DNA from: Chromatiales bacterium
GTDB taxonomy: Bacteria > Pseudomonadota > Gammaproteobacteria > SpSt-1174
Direction: 5' to 3'
Assembly: GCA_014762505.1 (NCBI GenBank)
Contig: JABURS010000043.1
Span: forward strand, 364,303 to 428,302
DNA: 64,000 nt
Within the stretch, counting starts at the first letter, position 1. Every line of letters starts with the position of its first letter. The position numbers were made by a program, and so were the translations under genes. Below, piece after piece: positions 1-8,812 of this stretch. Under the pieces are notes generated by a model. It saw only the letters and a program-made list of their open reading frames with translations, was not told the DNA's origin and searched no databases.

Positions 1-583
1 AGCGGCGCACGGGCAGGGGCAGCTTGGCGCCGCCCGCCTCCAGCGCCACCGTCGCATGGTGCGCCTCGTCCTCTTTCATCTGCTGCAGGATGGCGCGGCT
101 CTTGTGGTCATCGGCCGGCAGTCTTTCGAGGTGTTCCTCCAGGTGGCGCACCACCTGATACTCGGTCTCGGTGACGAAGCCCAGGCTCCACTTGTCGCCG
201 ATGGCGCCGGCCACGGCGCCGATGGTGAAGGACCCCCAGTACCAGAACGGGCCGAGGTAGCTCCGGTGGCTGCCGAGCTCGCCGATGCGTTTTTCCGTCC
301 AGGCGAGGTGATCGTTCTCCTCCATTGCCGCACGCTGCATCTGCTCGCGGATGTCCTCGCGTTTCGCCGTCAGCGCCTGGCCCTGGTACAGCCCCTGGGC
401 CGAGACCTCGCCGGCATGGTTGATGCGCATCAGCCGCCCGGCCAGGTCGCGCTCGGCGTCGGTCATGTCCGCCTTCTCCGGCAGGTCGTCGGCGGGATTC
501 GGCCGCTCGGTCACCGGCGGCCGGCCATGCACGGTGCGCAGCGACTGGTCGATCTCGGCGAGGAACTGGTCGATGAGGGTCAT
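1..583 (-). CDS. coq7: Demethoxyubiquinone hydroxylase Coq7, 3' end cut by window
   Basis: Di-iron monooxygenase that hydroxylates the demethoxyubiquinol ring in ubiquinone synthesis, at the inner membrane. I translated the minus strand from the ATG at 583-581. 194 codons are visible, beginning MTLIDQFLAEIDQSLRTVHG. The carboxylate and histidine ligands of the ferritin-like fold are recognisable: NHAGEVSAQ (first Glu), MEENDHL (ExxH), TETEYQVVRHLEEHL and MKEDEAHHA (ExxHH). The family is usually about 210-220 residues, so roughly 20 residues lie beyond the window. Transcription runs out of the window. The next gene upstream ends at 662. Confidence 0.93.
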   Translation of the reverse strand, partial: MTLIDQFLAEIDQSLRTVHGRPPVTERPNPADDLPEKADMTDAERDLAGRLMRINHAGEVSAQGLYQGQALTAKREDIREQMQRAAMEENDHLAWTEKRIGELGSHRSYLGPFWYWGSFTIGAVAGAIGDKWSLGFVTETEYQVVRHLEEHLERLPADDHKSRAILQQMKEDEAHHATVALEAGGAKLPLPVRR

Positions 584-661
584 TTTTCGCATGCGGGAAG
601 AGTACTGCCCGGGCCAGGGTGGGGCAAGGGGGCGTCTTCCGGCTGGACCGGAGGATGCGAT

Positions 662-1228
662 TCAGGCCGGCCGTTCGTCGGTCGCGTACCCGCGCAGGAC
701 CTGCCTGTCCGGCCGGTCACCCGCCTGGCCGGCGAGCCAGACGATGGTGCGGATACGTGCCTGCAGGATGCGCGCACGTTCCGCCTCGTCCACCCCCGGT
801 ACGTGGCGCAGGCTGACGGCGTTCATGTGCAGGCCCCGCTCCCTCGCCGGGACATCGAGGTCGGCCATCAGGCGCCTGACCAGCGGCAGGGTGAGGGCAC
901 GCGGGTCGGGGGCGGGCGTCATGTCGCCAAAGAGATGGACGAGACTGCCGCCGGGGGGCAGGTGGTCGATGACGGCGCGATGGCAGGCCACGGGGGGATA
1001 GGCGGTATAGCCCTGGCCGGGCAGCTCCAGCAGCAGGGCGGCGTGGTTGATGAAGGCGCGGGGTGTCGTGTCGAGGCCGGCCAGCTCGTCGTTGATGGCC
1101 GCGAGATTGCCCGGGTCCGCGCGGAGCGTGACCGCTTGCAGGCCGGCCTCGGCGAGCGCCGTTTCCAGCAGGCTGGCCAGCGGTTCGCGGATGCCGCCGA
1201 GCAGCACGGTGCAGGCGTCCGGCGTCAT
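662..1228 (-). CDS. Unknown protein, Rossmann-like, coupled to dinB
   Basis: 188 residues, not recognised. The N-terminus has the hydrophobic strand plus helix pattern of a nucleotide-binding Rossmann unit (TVLLGGIREPLASLLETALA), followed by alternating strands and helices and a Pro-rich loop near residue 110. This resembles a degenerate short-chain dehydrogenase: I see no TGxxxGxG motif and no YxxxK pair, so activity is doubtful. I chose the ATG at 1228-1226 because it overlaps the dinB stop codon as ATGA, a 4-bp overlap that implies translational coupling. An upstream start would lie inside dinB. No signal peptide or membrane segment. Confidence 0.7.
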   Translation of the reverse strand: MTPDACTVLLGGIREPLASLLETALAEAGLQAVTLRADPGNLAAINDELAGLDTTPRAFINHAALLLELPGQGYTAYPPVACHRAVIDHLPPGGSLVHLFGDMTPAPDPRALTLPLVRRLMADLDVPARERGLHMNAVSLRHVPGVDEAERARILQARIRTIVWLAGQAGDRPDRQVLRGYATDERPA

Positions 1229-2301
1229 GTCCCGTAGTCCAGTCCCAGCTGTTCGGCGGTCCCCTGGGTCTGCGGCGCGAAGCGCACACCGAGTCCCACC
1301 AGGCGCACCGGGCGGGCGCCGCGCCGCCAGGCGGCAGCAAGCATCTCGCGGTAGCGGGCAGGGTCGGGACGGGTGCCCGTGGTCTGCAGGGTGGTGCTGC
1401 GGAAGTCGTCGAACTTCAGCTTCACGAACAGGGTCTGCACGGGCGCGGCCTGGCGCTGGCGGGCGCGCTCGAGCCGGACGAGGAGTTGCCGGTAGAGGGG
1501 CTGCAGCTCGGCCTCGATGGCGGCGACGTCCGGCAGGTCCTCGACGAAGGTCTCTTCCACGCTCACCGACTTGCGCTCGCGCGTGACCTCGACGGGACGC
1601 GCGTCGATGCCGAAGCTGAGTTCGTGCAGGCGCTGGCCGAAGCTGCCGAAGCGGCGCAGCATCTCGGCCACCGGCACCTGCTGCAGCTCGCCGCAGGTGG
1701 TCACCCCCATCGCCCGGAGGCGGCGCGCCGTGGCCGCGCCCACGCCCGGTATCCGTTTCACCGGCAGGGCGGGCATGAAGGCCGGGATGTCCTGCGGACG
1801 GATCACGTACTGGCCGTCGGGCTTGTTCCAGTCGCTCGCCACCTTGGCCAGGAACTTGTTCGGCGCGATGCCGGCCGAGGCGGTGAGGCCGGTCTCCTCG
1901 AGGATGCGCCGGCGGATGGCCTCGGCCATGCGCGTGGCGCTGCCCCGGTGGTGGGGCAGGCCGGTGACGTCGAGGTAGGCCTCGTCCAGGGAGAGGGGTT
2001 CGATACGGTCGGTGAACTCGGCGAAGATGGCCCGGATGCGGCGCGACTCGGCGCGGTAGACCTCCATGCGCACGGGCAGCAGCACGAGGTCGGGGCATAG
2101 CCGGAGCGCGTGGGCGGTGGCCATGGCCGAGCGCACGCCGAAGACGCGCGCCTCGTAGCTCGCGGTGGTGATCACGCCGCGCCGCTCGGCGGTCCCGCCC
2201 ACGGCGATGGCCCGGCCGCGCAGCCCGGGATCATCGCGCATCTCGATGGCCGCGTAGAAGCAGTCCATGTCCACGTGGATGATCTTGCGCGGGGCGGTCA
2301 T
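1225..2301 (-). CDS. dinB: DNA polymerase IV (Y-family translesion polymerase)
   Basis: 358 residues, close to the usual length (about 351 in E. coli). Error-prone polymerase that extends mismatched or bulky-lesion primer ends. The N-terminus IIHVDMDCFYAAIEMRD carries the first catalytic Asp and the steric-gate region. The second acidic cluster SLDEAYLDVT is present (catalytic Asp-Glu). A helix-hairpin-helix region (IPGVGAATARRLRAMGV) sits near residues 180-196, and the C-terminal little-finger domain follows. The gene overlaps the downstream unknown gene by 4 bp. I do not see an obvious LexA box in the short space upstream. Confidence 0.96.
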   Translation of the reverse strand: MTAPRKIIHVDMDCFYAAIEMRDDPGLRGRAIAVGGTAERRGVITTASYEARVFGVRSAMATAHALRLCPDLVLLPVRMEVYRAESRRIRAIFAEFTDRIEPLSLDEAYLDVTGLPHHRGSATRMAEAIRRRILEETGLTASAGIAPNKFLAKVASDWNKPDGQYVIRPQDIPAFMPALPVKRIPGVGAATARRLRAMGVTTCGELQQVPVAEMLRRFGSFGQRLHELSFGIDARPVEVTRERKSVSVEETFVEDLPDVAAIEAELQPLYRQLLVRLERARQRQAAPVQTLFVKLKFDDFRSTTLQTTGTRPDPARYREMLAAAWRRGARPVRLVGLGVRFAPQTQGTAEQLGLDYGT

Positions 2302-2328
2302 GACGGGCGGATGACCGGGGCGGCGGGC

Positions 2329-2577
2329 TCAGGCGTTGCCCCGGGCCTCCCACTGGGCCGGGGTGTAGGTCTTCAGCGCGAGGGCGTGGATGCTGCCGTC
2401 GGCGATGTGCGGGTTGACGATGCCGTAGACGAGCTGGTGCTGCTTGAGCATGGACAGCCCCTCGAAGGCCTCGCTGATGACCGTGGCGCTGAGGTTGCAG
2501 CCCTCGCCGCTGAGTTCCACGGTGGTGCTGCCCGGCAGGCCGTCCTCGATCATCTTCTTCACGTCGTCGATATTCAT
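2329..2577 (-). CDS. ibaG: BolA/IbaG family protein
   Basis: 82 residues starting at the ATG at 2577 (MNIDDVKKMIEDGLPGSTTV). BolA-like proteins pair with monothiol glutaredoxins and take part in iron-sulfur traffic. IbaG is the short paralogue linked to acid stress. The stretch EGCNLSATVISEAFEGLSML followed by KQHQLVYGIV is the conserved alpha-beta-beta-alpha core, with the HQ pair before the long helix. The Cys at residue 27 lies where several IbaG proteins have a metal-binding side chain. The end IHALALKTYTPAQWE is typical. It sits 27 bp upstream of dinB in the same orientation, possibly co-transcribed. Confidence 0.9.
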   Translation of the reverse strand: MNIDDVKKMIEDGLPGSTTVELSGEGCNLSATVISEAFEGLSMLKQHQLVYGIVNPHIADGSIHALALKTYTPAQWEARGNA

Positions 2578-2672
2578 GTGGCGATGCTGTGTCGTGTGAG
2601 CGAGGGCGAAGGATAGCGCAGGGCGCGGGGACGGGTACAGATTCAGGCCCCCGCGCGGGGTTATTGCCGGGC

Positions 2673-3563
2673 TCAGGTCGGGCTGTCGTGGTCGTCGAGC
2701 TCGCGCACGATGATGCCGTCGGTGGCCCCGGGGTCGATGCCCAGGTAGCGGCTGATGGGCGGCATCTGCCGCTCCAGCACGGCCTCGATCTGGCGCGACA
2801 TTAGGTGCTGGCGATTCACGCCCTCCACCCAGCCGTAGATGGAGGTGCGCAGGTGTTCGAGGTCGTGGATGTTGACGTGGATGTCGTGCACCACGCGCCG
2901 GTACTCGGCGAGCGTGGGGTTCACGTCCAGCGCGGCGAAGATGGCTTTCAGCGCCTCGAGCATCTCGCGGGCGTTCTCGGCCAGGCCGAGTGCGGCCGGC
3001 GTGATCTCCACCGTTCCCTCCGTGCCCGAATCCACCCAGATGTTGAAGCTCATCTGCTGCAGCGAGTGATACAGCGGTTCCTCCGAGATCAGGAACAGCA
3101 GCAGGTTCTGCGGGTTGGCCTTGAGCGTCATGTCGCCATAGGACCACTGCAGGCTGCGGATGAAGTCGGCGAGGCGCAGGTGCTGCCTGAACGGGGCGAG
3201 CTGCAGCTGATCGAGGATGAGGATGCTGCGCTCGCCCTCGCTCAGGGCGCAGGCCTCGCTCATCACCCGGTCGAGCTCGTTCACCGGCGCCTCGCCGACG
3301 TGCTCCTCTTCCTCGGGCGGGCGCGGGATGCGCACCGGCTCGGGCGCCTCCGGGCGGTCGTCGAATTCGTGATAGAGCACCTGGGCGTAGTCCAGCGCCT
3401 GGGCCAGGGCGTTGGCGAAGGCGGTCTTGCGCCGGCCGGTCTCGCCCTCCACGTTGAGACAGCGCAGGTGCTCCACGGGCGCGCCGAGCAGGCAGCGCAC
3501 CGGGTAGTCGTAGTCGGCGTTGGACAGGAAGCCGTGGTCGGCGAGGCGTCTGGCGAGAGTCAT
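2673..3563 (-). CDS. Unknown P-loop-like protein with degenerate Walker A
   Basis: 296 residues, not recognised. Residues 40-47 read GETGRRKT, which has the start and the KT end of a Walker A loop, but Arg replaces the Gly before Lys. Near residue 112, RSILILDQLQLA is a good Walker B-like strand with one Asp. Between them is an acidic Pro-rich insert (PRPPEEEEHVGEAPVNELD). The C-terminal half is helical, with VHDIHVNIHDLEHLRTS. This pattern suggests a NTPase-derived regulatory protein whose nucleotide binding may be altered. No membrane segments or signal peptide. It stands alone, about 40 bp downstream of the 3604-4113 gene. Confidence 0.75.
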   Translation of the reverse strand: MTLARRLADHGFLSNADYDYPVRCLLGAPVEHLRCLNVEGETGRRKTAFANALAQALDYAQVLYHEFDDRPEAPEPVRIPRPPEEEEHVGEAPVNELDRVMSEACALSEGERSILILDQLQLAPFRQHLRLADFIRSLQWSYGDMTLKANPQNLLLFLISEEPLYHSLQQMSFNIWVDSGTEGTVEITPAALGLAENAREMLEALKAIFAALDVNPTLAEYRRVVHDIHVNIHDLEHLRTSIYGWVEGVNRQHLMSRQIEAVLERQMPPISRYLGIDPGATDGIIVRELDDHDSPT

Positions 3564-3603
3564 GCGCTGATTATTGGCAAGTCGGGCGGGGGCATCAAGC
3601 GGC

Positions 3604-4113
3604 CTACCAGCGCGCCTTGTCCCACATCTGCGGGTTGGCCCAGAAACGCGGGTTCAGCCAGTCCGGCGTGAGCTTGTAGTCGTAGAGGTCGAAGCGGTAG
3701 AGCTCCAGCGGCCGTCCGTCGTGTTCGAAGCAGGCGAGCCGGCGCAGGCCCAGCGCCACCATGTCGGTGAGCGTCCAGTACGAGCGCAGGCCGGGCCAGT
3801 CCTCGCCGATGGGCAGCAGGATCAGCAGGCGCTCGGCCACGCGATCGCGCAGCAGCGCCACCAGCTGCTCCGCCTGCGCTCGCTCCAGCCGTTCCAGGCA
3901 GTTGGCGACCAGTACCACGTCGTGCCGCTCCAGGCCATCGGCCTCGTCGGGGGCGATGTCGGCGATGTGCCGGCAGGGCGTCTGCGGGTGGGCCGCCTGC
4001 CAGGGCGCGAACGCCGCCTCGGCGTCTGCCCCGATGGCCAGCAGCGAATGCGGCGGGTGCTGGCGGAACAGGTGCTCGAGCGCAGGCTGGCAGAGGGTGC
4101 TGGGGTAGGTCAT
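3604..4113 (-). CDS. Hypothetical protein, DUF6231-like (methyltransferase-like fold)
   Basis: 169 residues. The N-terminal two thirds look like a reduced SAM-methyltransferase core: SLLAIGADAEAAF for the first strand and loop, HDVVLVANCLERL for the post-motif II strand, then helix and strand (RLLILLPIGED). The canonical GxGxG loop is missing, so catalysis is unlikely. The C-terminus ends with an aromatic tail (PRFWANPQMWDKARW). I believe this corresponds to the family called DUF6231, but that is recollection, not a search result. It is divergent from the AAA+ gene that begins at 4185, so the two may share a control region. Confidence 0.75.
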   Translation of the reverse strand: MTYPSTLCQPALEHLFRQHPPHSLLAIGADAEAAFAPWQAAHPQTPCRHIADIAPDEADGLERHDVVLVANCLERLERAQAEQLVALLRDRVAERLLILLPIGEDWPGLRSYWTLTDMVALGLRRLACFEHDGRPLELYRFDLYDYKLTPDWLNPRFWANPQMWDKARW

Positions 4114-4184
4114 CGTGTGTCGGTCTGGGTATCGATAGAGCCATGCTATGATGCGCCCATCCCGGGCGTCATGAAACCCGTCGC

Positions 4185-5663
4185 ATGTTCGAAACCAACG
4201 ACATCCAGATCCTGATGCGCTCGCGCATCCCGCTCATCGTGATCGAGACCCACGAGGAGCCGCGGGCGATCGAGCTGTTCAAGCGCGTGGCCGTCGGCAA
4301 CGCGCTGCCGCTGTATCGCTGGAGCACCACCCAGGCCATGCAGCGCATCGACGTGGAACTCGAGCCCGTCTGGACCATGGACAAGCCCCAGGCCCTGCTC
4401 AAGCACATCCACGCCAACCCGAAGCCCGGCATCTACCTGCTGCTCGACTTCCATCCCTGGATGGACGATGCCGCCATCGTGCGGCTGGTGAAGGACATCG
4501 CCCTGAAGCATGGCGAGACGCCCAACACCCTGGTGTTCATCAGCCACCGGTTCCCGATCCCGCCCGAGATCGAGAAGTACACGGCGCGTTTCGAGCTGAG
4601 CCTGCCGTCGTCCGAGCGCCTGGTGGACATCGTGCGGGAGGAGGCACGCGCCTGGGCGGGTGCCCACCCCGAGCTGCAGGTGCACAGCGAGGATGGCGCC
4701 GTGGAGGCCCTGGCGCGCAACCTGGCCGGCCTGAGCGTGGAGGACGCCCGGCGTCTCGCCCGCCAGGCCATTGCCGACGACGGGGCGCTCACCCACAGCG
4801 ATCTAACGCCCGTGATGGAGGCCAAGTACCAGCTCCTGGCCCGCGACGGCGCGCTGAGCTTCGAATACGACACCGCGCGCTTCTCCGACGTGGGCGGGAT
4901 GGGCCGGCTCAAGACCTGGCTGGAGCAGCGCAAGCGCGTATTCCTCGCCGATACCCCGCCCCCCGGGCTGGACCCGCCCAAGGGGATCATGCTGCTGGGC
5001 GTGCAGGGTTGCGGCAAGAGCCTGTCGGCCAAGGCCATCGCCGGGGTGTGGGGCGTGCCGCTGCTGCGCCTGGACGGTGGCGCGCTGTACGACAAGTACA
5101 TCGGCCAGACCGAGAAGAACCTGCGCGAGGCGCTGAAGACGGCCGAGGTGATGGCCCCCTGCGTGCTGTGGATCGACGAGATCGAGAAGGCGCTGGCGGT
5201 GGGGGACTCCGATGGCGGCACCTCGCGGCGCGTGCTGGGCACGCTGCTCACCTGGATGGCCGAGCGCAGGGCGCCGGTGTTTCTCGCCGTCACCGCCAAC
5301 GACATCCAGCAGCTGCCGCCGGAGCTGATCCGCAAGGGCCGGCTGGACGAGATCTTCTTCGTCGACCTGCCGGATGCCGACACCCGCAAGGTGATCTTCG
5401 ACATCCACCTGAGAAAGCGCGGTGCCGACGCGGCCGGATTCGATCTGGACCGCCTGGCCGCGATCAGCGAGGGCTTCTCCGGTGCCGAGATCGAGCAGGC
5501 GGTGGTGGCGGCCTTCTACGCCGCCCACGCCCGCGACCAGGGCGTGAGCCCCGCCGACCTCGCCCGCGAGATCGTTTCCACCCGCCCGCTGTCGGTGGTG
5601 ATGGCGGAGAAGATCGATGCGCTGCGGGCGTGGGCGGCCTCGCGTACCGTGCCCGTCAACTGA
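4185..5663 (+). CDS. ycf46: AAA+ ATPase of the Ycf46 type
   Basis: 492 residues. The N-terminal 220 residues form the family-specific domain ([20 protein letters not shown] and [16 protein letters not shown]). The AAA+ module follows, with [12 protein letters not shown] before it, Walker A GVQGCGKS, Walker [13 protein letters not shown], sensor 1 LAVTAND and the arginine-finger region [16 protein letters not shown]. This layout matches Ycf46, known from chloroplast genomes, cyanobacteria and many bacteria. Cyanobacterial work links it to CO2 use. In this organism its substrate is unknown. It is more complete than CbbX-type proteins, which lack the long N-domain. It is divergent from the DUF6231-like gene. 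Confidence 0.9.
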   Translation: MFETNDIQILMRSRIPLIVIETHEEPRAIELFKRVAVGNALPLYRWSTTQAMQRIDVELEPVWTMDKPQALLKHIHANPKPGIYLLLDFHPWMDDAAIVRLVKDIALKHGETPNTLVFISHRFPIPPEIEKYTARFELSLPSSERLVDIVREEARAWAGAHPELQVHSEDGAVEALARNLAGLSVEDARRLARQAIADDGALTHSDLTPVMEAKYQLLARDGALSFEYDTARFSDVGGMGRLKTWLEQRKRVFLADTPPPGLDPPKGIMLLGVQGCGKSLSAKAIAGVWGVPLLRLDGGALYDKYIGQTEKNLREALKTAEVMAPCVLWIDEIEKALAVGDSDGGTSRRVLGTLLTWMAERRAPVFLAVTANDIQQLPPELIRKGRLDEIFFVDLPDADTRKVIFDIHLRKRGADAAGFDLDRLAAISEGFSGAEIEQAVVAAFYAAHARDQGVSPADLAREIVSTRPLSVVMAEKIDALRAWAASRTVPVN

Positions 5664-5678
5664 CGGGCGGGCCCGCCG

Positions 5679-6827
5679 TCAGGGCTTCATCGTCAGCCGG
5701 CCGCTGTCCGCGGCCAGTGTCAGTTCCCCGTCGAGAAACGCCCGTATGGCCCGCCCGGCGAGCTTGCCGCGCCAGCCGTGCAGCAGGGCGTTGTCGGTAT
5801 CGCCCAGGATCACGGCCTCCACGTCCTTGCGCGAGGCGATCGCGCCGGGGCTGATGTCGGCGTCGAGTGCGCTCTGGCGCAGCACCGCCATGGCGGCATC
5901 GGCCAGCGGCTCCTGCGCCGGCGGCAGCCGGTCGCGCAGGACGAGTTCGGGCCATTCGCCTTTCGGCCGGGCGCGGCCCGTCTCGATGAGCCCGAGCAGG
6001 GTCTGGCCGCGCCGCTCGATGATGCGCGGCTCCAGCGCGCGGATCTTCGCCAGGCCCTTCTCGTCCGCGGGCATGCGCCGGGCGAGGTCCATGAGCACGT
6101 CGTCGCTGAGGATCCAGCGCCGCGGCTTGTCCTTCTCCATGGCCTGACGTTCGCGCCAGGCGGCGAGCACCTGCAGCACGGCGAGCTGCGCGCCCTTGAG
6201 AAACTGCACGCCCTTGATCTTCTTCCACATCGCGTCCGGATCGGTGACGAAACGCGACTCGGCGCTGAGCTGGGCGAAGTCCTCGTCCAGCCAGTCCAGC
6301 CGGCCGAGCTCGACCAGCGTGGCGCGCATCTGCGGGTAGATCTGCGCTAGGTAGCGCACGTCGTCGGCGGCGTAGTTGAGCTGGTCCTCGTCCAGCGGGC
6401 GCTGCGCCCAGTCGGTGCGCGCATGCGACTTGTCGAGCTCCAGCCCCAGCGCGTTCTGCACCAGCTTGCCGTAGCCGATCTGCTCGCCCTGGCCGAGCAC
6501 GGCGGCGGCGATCTGGGTGTCGAAGATCGGCGTGGGCACCTGGCCGGAGAGCTGGTGGAAGATCTCCAGGTCCTGGTGCGCGGCATGCAGCACCTTCAGC
6601 GTGGCCGGATCGTTGAGGAGGGCGAACAGCGGCGTCAGGTCCTCGATGGCCAGCGGGTCGATGCAGGCGATCACCTCGGGCGTGCCGATCTGCACCAGGC
6701 ACAGGCGCGCATGGTAGGTCTTCTCGCGGATGAACTCGGTGTCCAGCGCCAGCCAGTCCACGCCGCGCAGCTCGTCGCAGAAGGCGGCGAGGGCGGCGGC
6801 ATCGTCGATGTAGCGGATATCGGACAT
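5679..6827 (-). CDS. rnd: Ribonuclease D
   Basis: 382 residues from the ATG at 6827 (MSDIRYIDDAAALAAFCDEL). 3'-5' exoribonuclease that trims tRNA precursors. The DEDD exonuclease motifs are visible: WLALDTEFIREKTY (motif I Asp and Glu), HAAHQDLEIFH (motif II Asp) and NYAADDVRYLAQIY (motif III, DEDDy Tyr/Asp). HRDC-type domains follow (RRWILSDDVLMDLARRMP and the C-terminal repeat). The longer open frame upstream was rejected because it runs through the next gene. It is 7 bp downstream of the DUF1244 gene and probably in one transcript with it. Confidence 0.96.
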   Translation of the reverse strand: MSDIRYIDDAAALAAFCDELRGVDWLALDTEFIREKTYHARLCLVQIGTPEVIACIDPLAIEDLTPLFALLNDPATLKVLHAAHQDLEIFHQLSGQVPTPIFDTQIAAAVLGQGEQIGYGKLVQNALGLELDKSHARTDWAQRPLDEDQLNYAADDVRYLAQIYPQMRATLVELGRLDWLDEDFAQLSAESRFVTDPDAMWKKIKGVQFLKGAQLAVLQVLAAWRERQAMEKDKPRRWILSDDVLMDLARRMPADEKGLAKIRALEPRIIERRGQTLLGLIETGRARPKGEWPELVLRDRLPPAQEPLADAAMAVLRQSALDADISPGAIASRKDVEAVILGDTDNALLHGWRGKLAGRAIRAFLDGELTLAADSGRLTMKP

Positions 6828-6834
6828 CGGCGGA

Positions 6835-7131
6835 TCAGTCCTGCGGCCGGTTCTGGTCGAAGGCGGCGAGCTGCTCGGCGCTGGCCTCCTGCTGGTACTT
6901 CGCCTTCCACTCGGCATAGGGCATGCCGTAGACGATCTCGCGGGCCTGCTCGTAATCCATCTCGATGCCGCGCTCCTCGGCGGCGGCGCGATACCACTTG
7001 GAGAGGCAGTTGCGGCAGAAGCCGGCCAGGTTCATCAGGTCGATGTTCTGCACGTCGCTGCGTTCGCGCAGGTGTTCGACCAGGCGACGGAAGGCGGCGG
7101 CCTCGAGTTCGGTACGGGTTTGCTGATCCAT
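6835..7131 (-). CDS. DUF1244 domain protein
   Basis: 98 residues. The pattern FRRLVEHLRERSDVQNIDLM, then NLAGFCRNCLSKWYRAAAEE, then YGMPYAEWKAKYQ is diagnostic of the DUF1244 family of small helical proteins, common in proteobacteria and without known function. The Cys-x-x-Cys pair (FCRNCLSKW) could bind metal or be redox active. It is followed by rnd after 7 bp. The upstream hairpin at 7208-7234 ends the previous transcript, so a promoter must lie in the interval 7132-7207. The AT-richer patch around 7140-7180 is the only candidate seen. Confidence 0.9.
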   Translation of the reverse strand: MDQQTRTELEAAAFRRLVEHLRERSDVQNIDLMNLAGFCRNCLSKWYRAAAEERGIEMDYEQAREIVYGMPYAEWKAKYQQEASAEQLAAFDQNRPQD

Positions 7132-7207
7132 GGGGTGTTTCCTCGGGGGAGCGAACGATTTTGCGGGCCTATGTTAACAGCTGGAGGCCCCGGGGTTCGC
7201 CGGGGAC

Positions 7208-7234
7208 AAAAAAATCGCACCACGGAGGGTGCGA
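7208..7234 (-). terminator. Rho-independent terminator after the Sel1-repeat gene
   Basis: On the minus strand TCGCACC, a 6-nt loop and GGTGCGA are followed by seven T. It lies about 30 bp past the stop of the 7265-7672 gene and insulates it from the DUF1244-rnd pair. Confidence 0.85.
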
Positions 7235-7264
7235 TAAGGGAGAGGAGTGTTGCCCGGTCGGGCG

Positions 7265-7672
7265 TCAGAAGACCTCGTCCCCCTGGGCGACGAGCTGGCG
7301 CGTGGCGTCCTGACGCTGGGTATCCGATAGTTGCCGGTCGATGCGTTCCAGCCGCGACCGCGAGGAGGCGAAGCCGTTGTTGGCGGCGCGCTGGTACCAG
7401 TACCAGGCGGCGGCCAGGTCCTGGTCGACGCCGTTCCCCTTTTCATACAGGGTGCCCAGCATGTGCTGGGCGGCCGCGAAGTCGCGCTCGGCGAGGTCGC
7501 GGAAGAGTTCGACGGCGCGTTCGGGCGATTTCTCCTCGCCCTGGCTGCCGAGCAGGTGGTGCAGGGCCTTGTTGAACTGGTCGGCCGGGTCCGCGAAGGC
7601 CTGGTCTTCCGCCAGCGCCGGGGCGGCAAGCGCCACCAGGCCCGCGAGCAGGATGGGGGTCAGCATCTTCAT
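7265..7672 (-). CDS. Secreted Sel1-repeat protein
   Basis: 135 residues. A clear signal peptide (MKMLTPILLAGLVALAAPAL followed by AEDQ) predicts export to the periplasm. The mature part contains two Sel1/TPR-like helical pairs: SPERAVELFRDLAERDFAAA and QHMLGTLYEKGNGVDQDLAA, then AAWYWYQRAANNGFASS. Such short repeat proteins act as adaptors, but no partner can be inferred here. It is a single-gene transcript closed by the strong hairpin at 7208-7234. It is divergent from the chaN-like gene at 7829, with 156 bp between. Confidence 0.85.
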   Translation of the reverse strand: MKMLTPILLAGLVALAAPALAEDQAFADPADQFNKALHHLLGSQGEEKSPERAVELFRDLAERDFAAAQHMLGTLYEKGNGVDQDLAAAWYWYQRAANNGFASSRSRLERIDRQLSDTQRQDATRQLVAQGDEVF

Positions 7673-7828
7673 GGGGCACGTCCTGTGGTCTGGGTGAGTG
7701 GTCTGGCCTGTTCCTGTAGCGAAGCATTGCAGAGCCCGCGTGCATTACAAGGCGAATACGGCACGACCTGCCGTTTCTTTGATAGGCTTCACGAACCCCC
7801 TGTGATGCCCTGCCCAGTCGAGGTGGAC

Positions 7829-8794
7829 ATGGTTCAAGTTTCTGTTGTGTCTGGAAAAACAGTTCTCCAATGCATCGTTGTTGCCGTGCTGCTGCTTGCG
7901 CTGGCCGGCTGCGGGGGGGCGTCGCCGTCGCCCGGGGCCGTTCCCGCCGTGCCGGACCTGATCTGGGACGTGCGTGGCGGGCGTGCGCTGAAGCCCGATG
8001 CCCTGGAGCGGCGCCTGTCGCGCGCGCCGGTGGTGCTGATCGGCGAGGTGCATGACAACCCGCGCCACCATGCCATCGAGGCCGAACTCATCCTCGCCCT
8101 GGTACGCATGGGGCGTCATGACGCCGTGGCCCTGGAGATGCTCGATCGTGGTCAGCAGGCCGAACTCGACCACCTGTGGCGCGAGGGGGCCGGGGTGGAG
8201 GCCGTGCTCGAGGCCATGGGGTTCGACGAGCGCGGCTGGGGCGCCGACCAGTACCGGCCGGTGGTGGCGGCCATGCACGAGGCCGAGGTGATTCCGGTGG
8301 CGGCCAACCTGTCGCGTGCGGAGGCCGGGGGGGTGATGCGCGAGGGCGGCGAGGCCCTGTTCGGTGCACAGGAGCGGGCGCGGCTGGCCCTGGGTGCCGT
8401 GTGGCCGGCCGAGGCCGAGTCGCGCCTGGTCGGCGCCCTGCGCGACTCGCACTGCCACGCCCTGCCGGAAGACCTGCTGCCCGGGATGCTGGCCGCGCAG
8501 CGGGCCCGCGACGCCGTGCTGGCCGACCGCCTGCTGACGCGGCTGGCCGACGGGGTGATCCTGGTGGCCGGCGCCCAGCACGTGCGCCGCGACTACGGCG
8601 TGCCGGTCTACCTGGCGGCCCGGGAGCCGGGGCTGGAAGTGGCGGTGGTGCGGCTGGTGGAGGTGGACGGCGAGCGGCCGGTGGCCGACTACCTCGAGGG
8701 CGGGGCCTTCGACTACCTCTGGTTCACCACGCGCGCGCCGCGGCCCGACCCCTGCGAGCAGTTCCGGAGGCAAGGGGCCGCGGACACGGATTGA
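7829..8794 (+). CDS. ChaN-like lipoprotein (heme-binding / Tiki-like fold)
   Basis: 321 residues from the ATG at 7829, which follows the purine-rich AGGTGG. An in-frame ATG at 7805 would lengthen the N-terminus without adding a better signal. The signal VAVLLLALAGCGG is a lipobox with Cys28, so the protein is expected in the outer membrane. The motif VVLIGEVHDNPRHHAIEAEL and later AVALEMLDRGQQAEL and ILVAGAQHVRRDYGVP define the ChaN/TraB-Tiki family. ChaN of Campylobacter binds heme pairs. An iron- or heme-related role here is inference. It is convergent with mreD. Confidence 0.88.
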   Translation: MVQVSVVSGKTVLQCIVVAVLLLALAGCGGASPSPGAVPAVPDLIWDVRGGRALKPDALERRLSRAPVVLIGEVHDNPRHHAIEAELILALVRMGRHDAVALEMLDRGQQAELDHLWREGAGVEAVLEAMGFDERGWGADQYRPVVAAMHEAEVIPVAANLSRAEAGGVMREGGEALFGAQERARLALGAVWPAEAESRLVGALRDSHCHALPEDLLPGMLAAQRARDAVLADRLLTRLADGVILVAGAQHVRRDYGVPVYLAAREPGLEVAVVRLVEVDGERPVADYLEGGAFDYLWFTTRAPRPDPCEQFRRQGAADTD

Positions 8795-8812
8795 TGCCGC
8801 GGGTCAGCCGCT

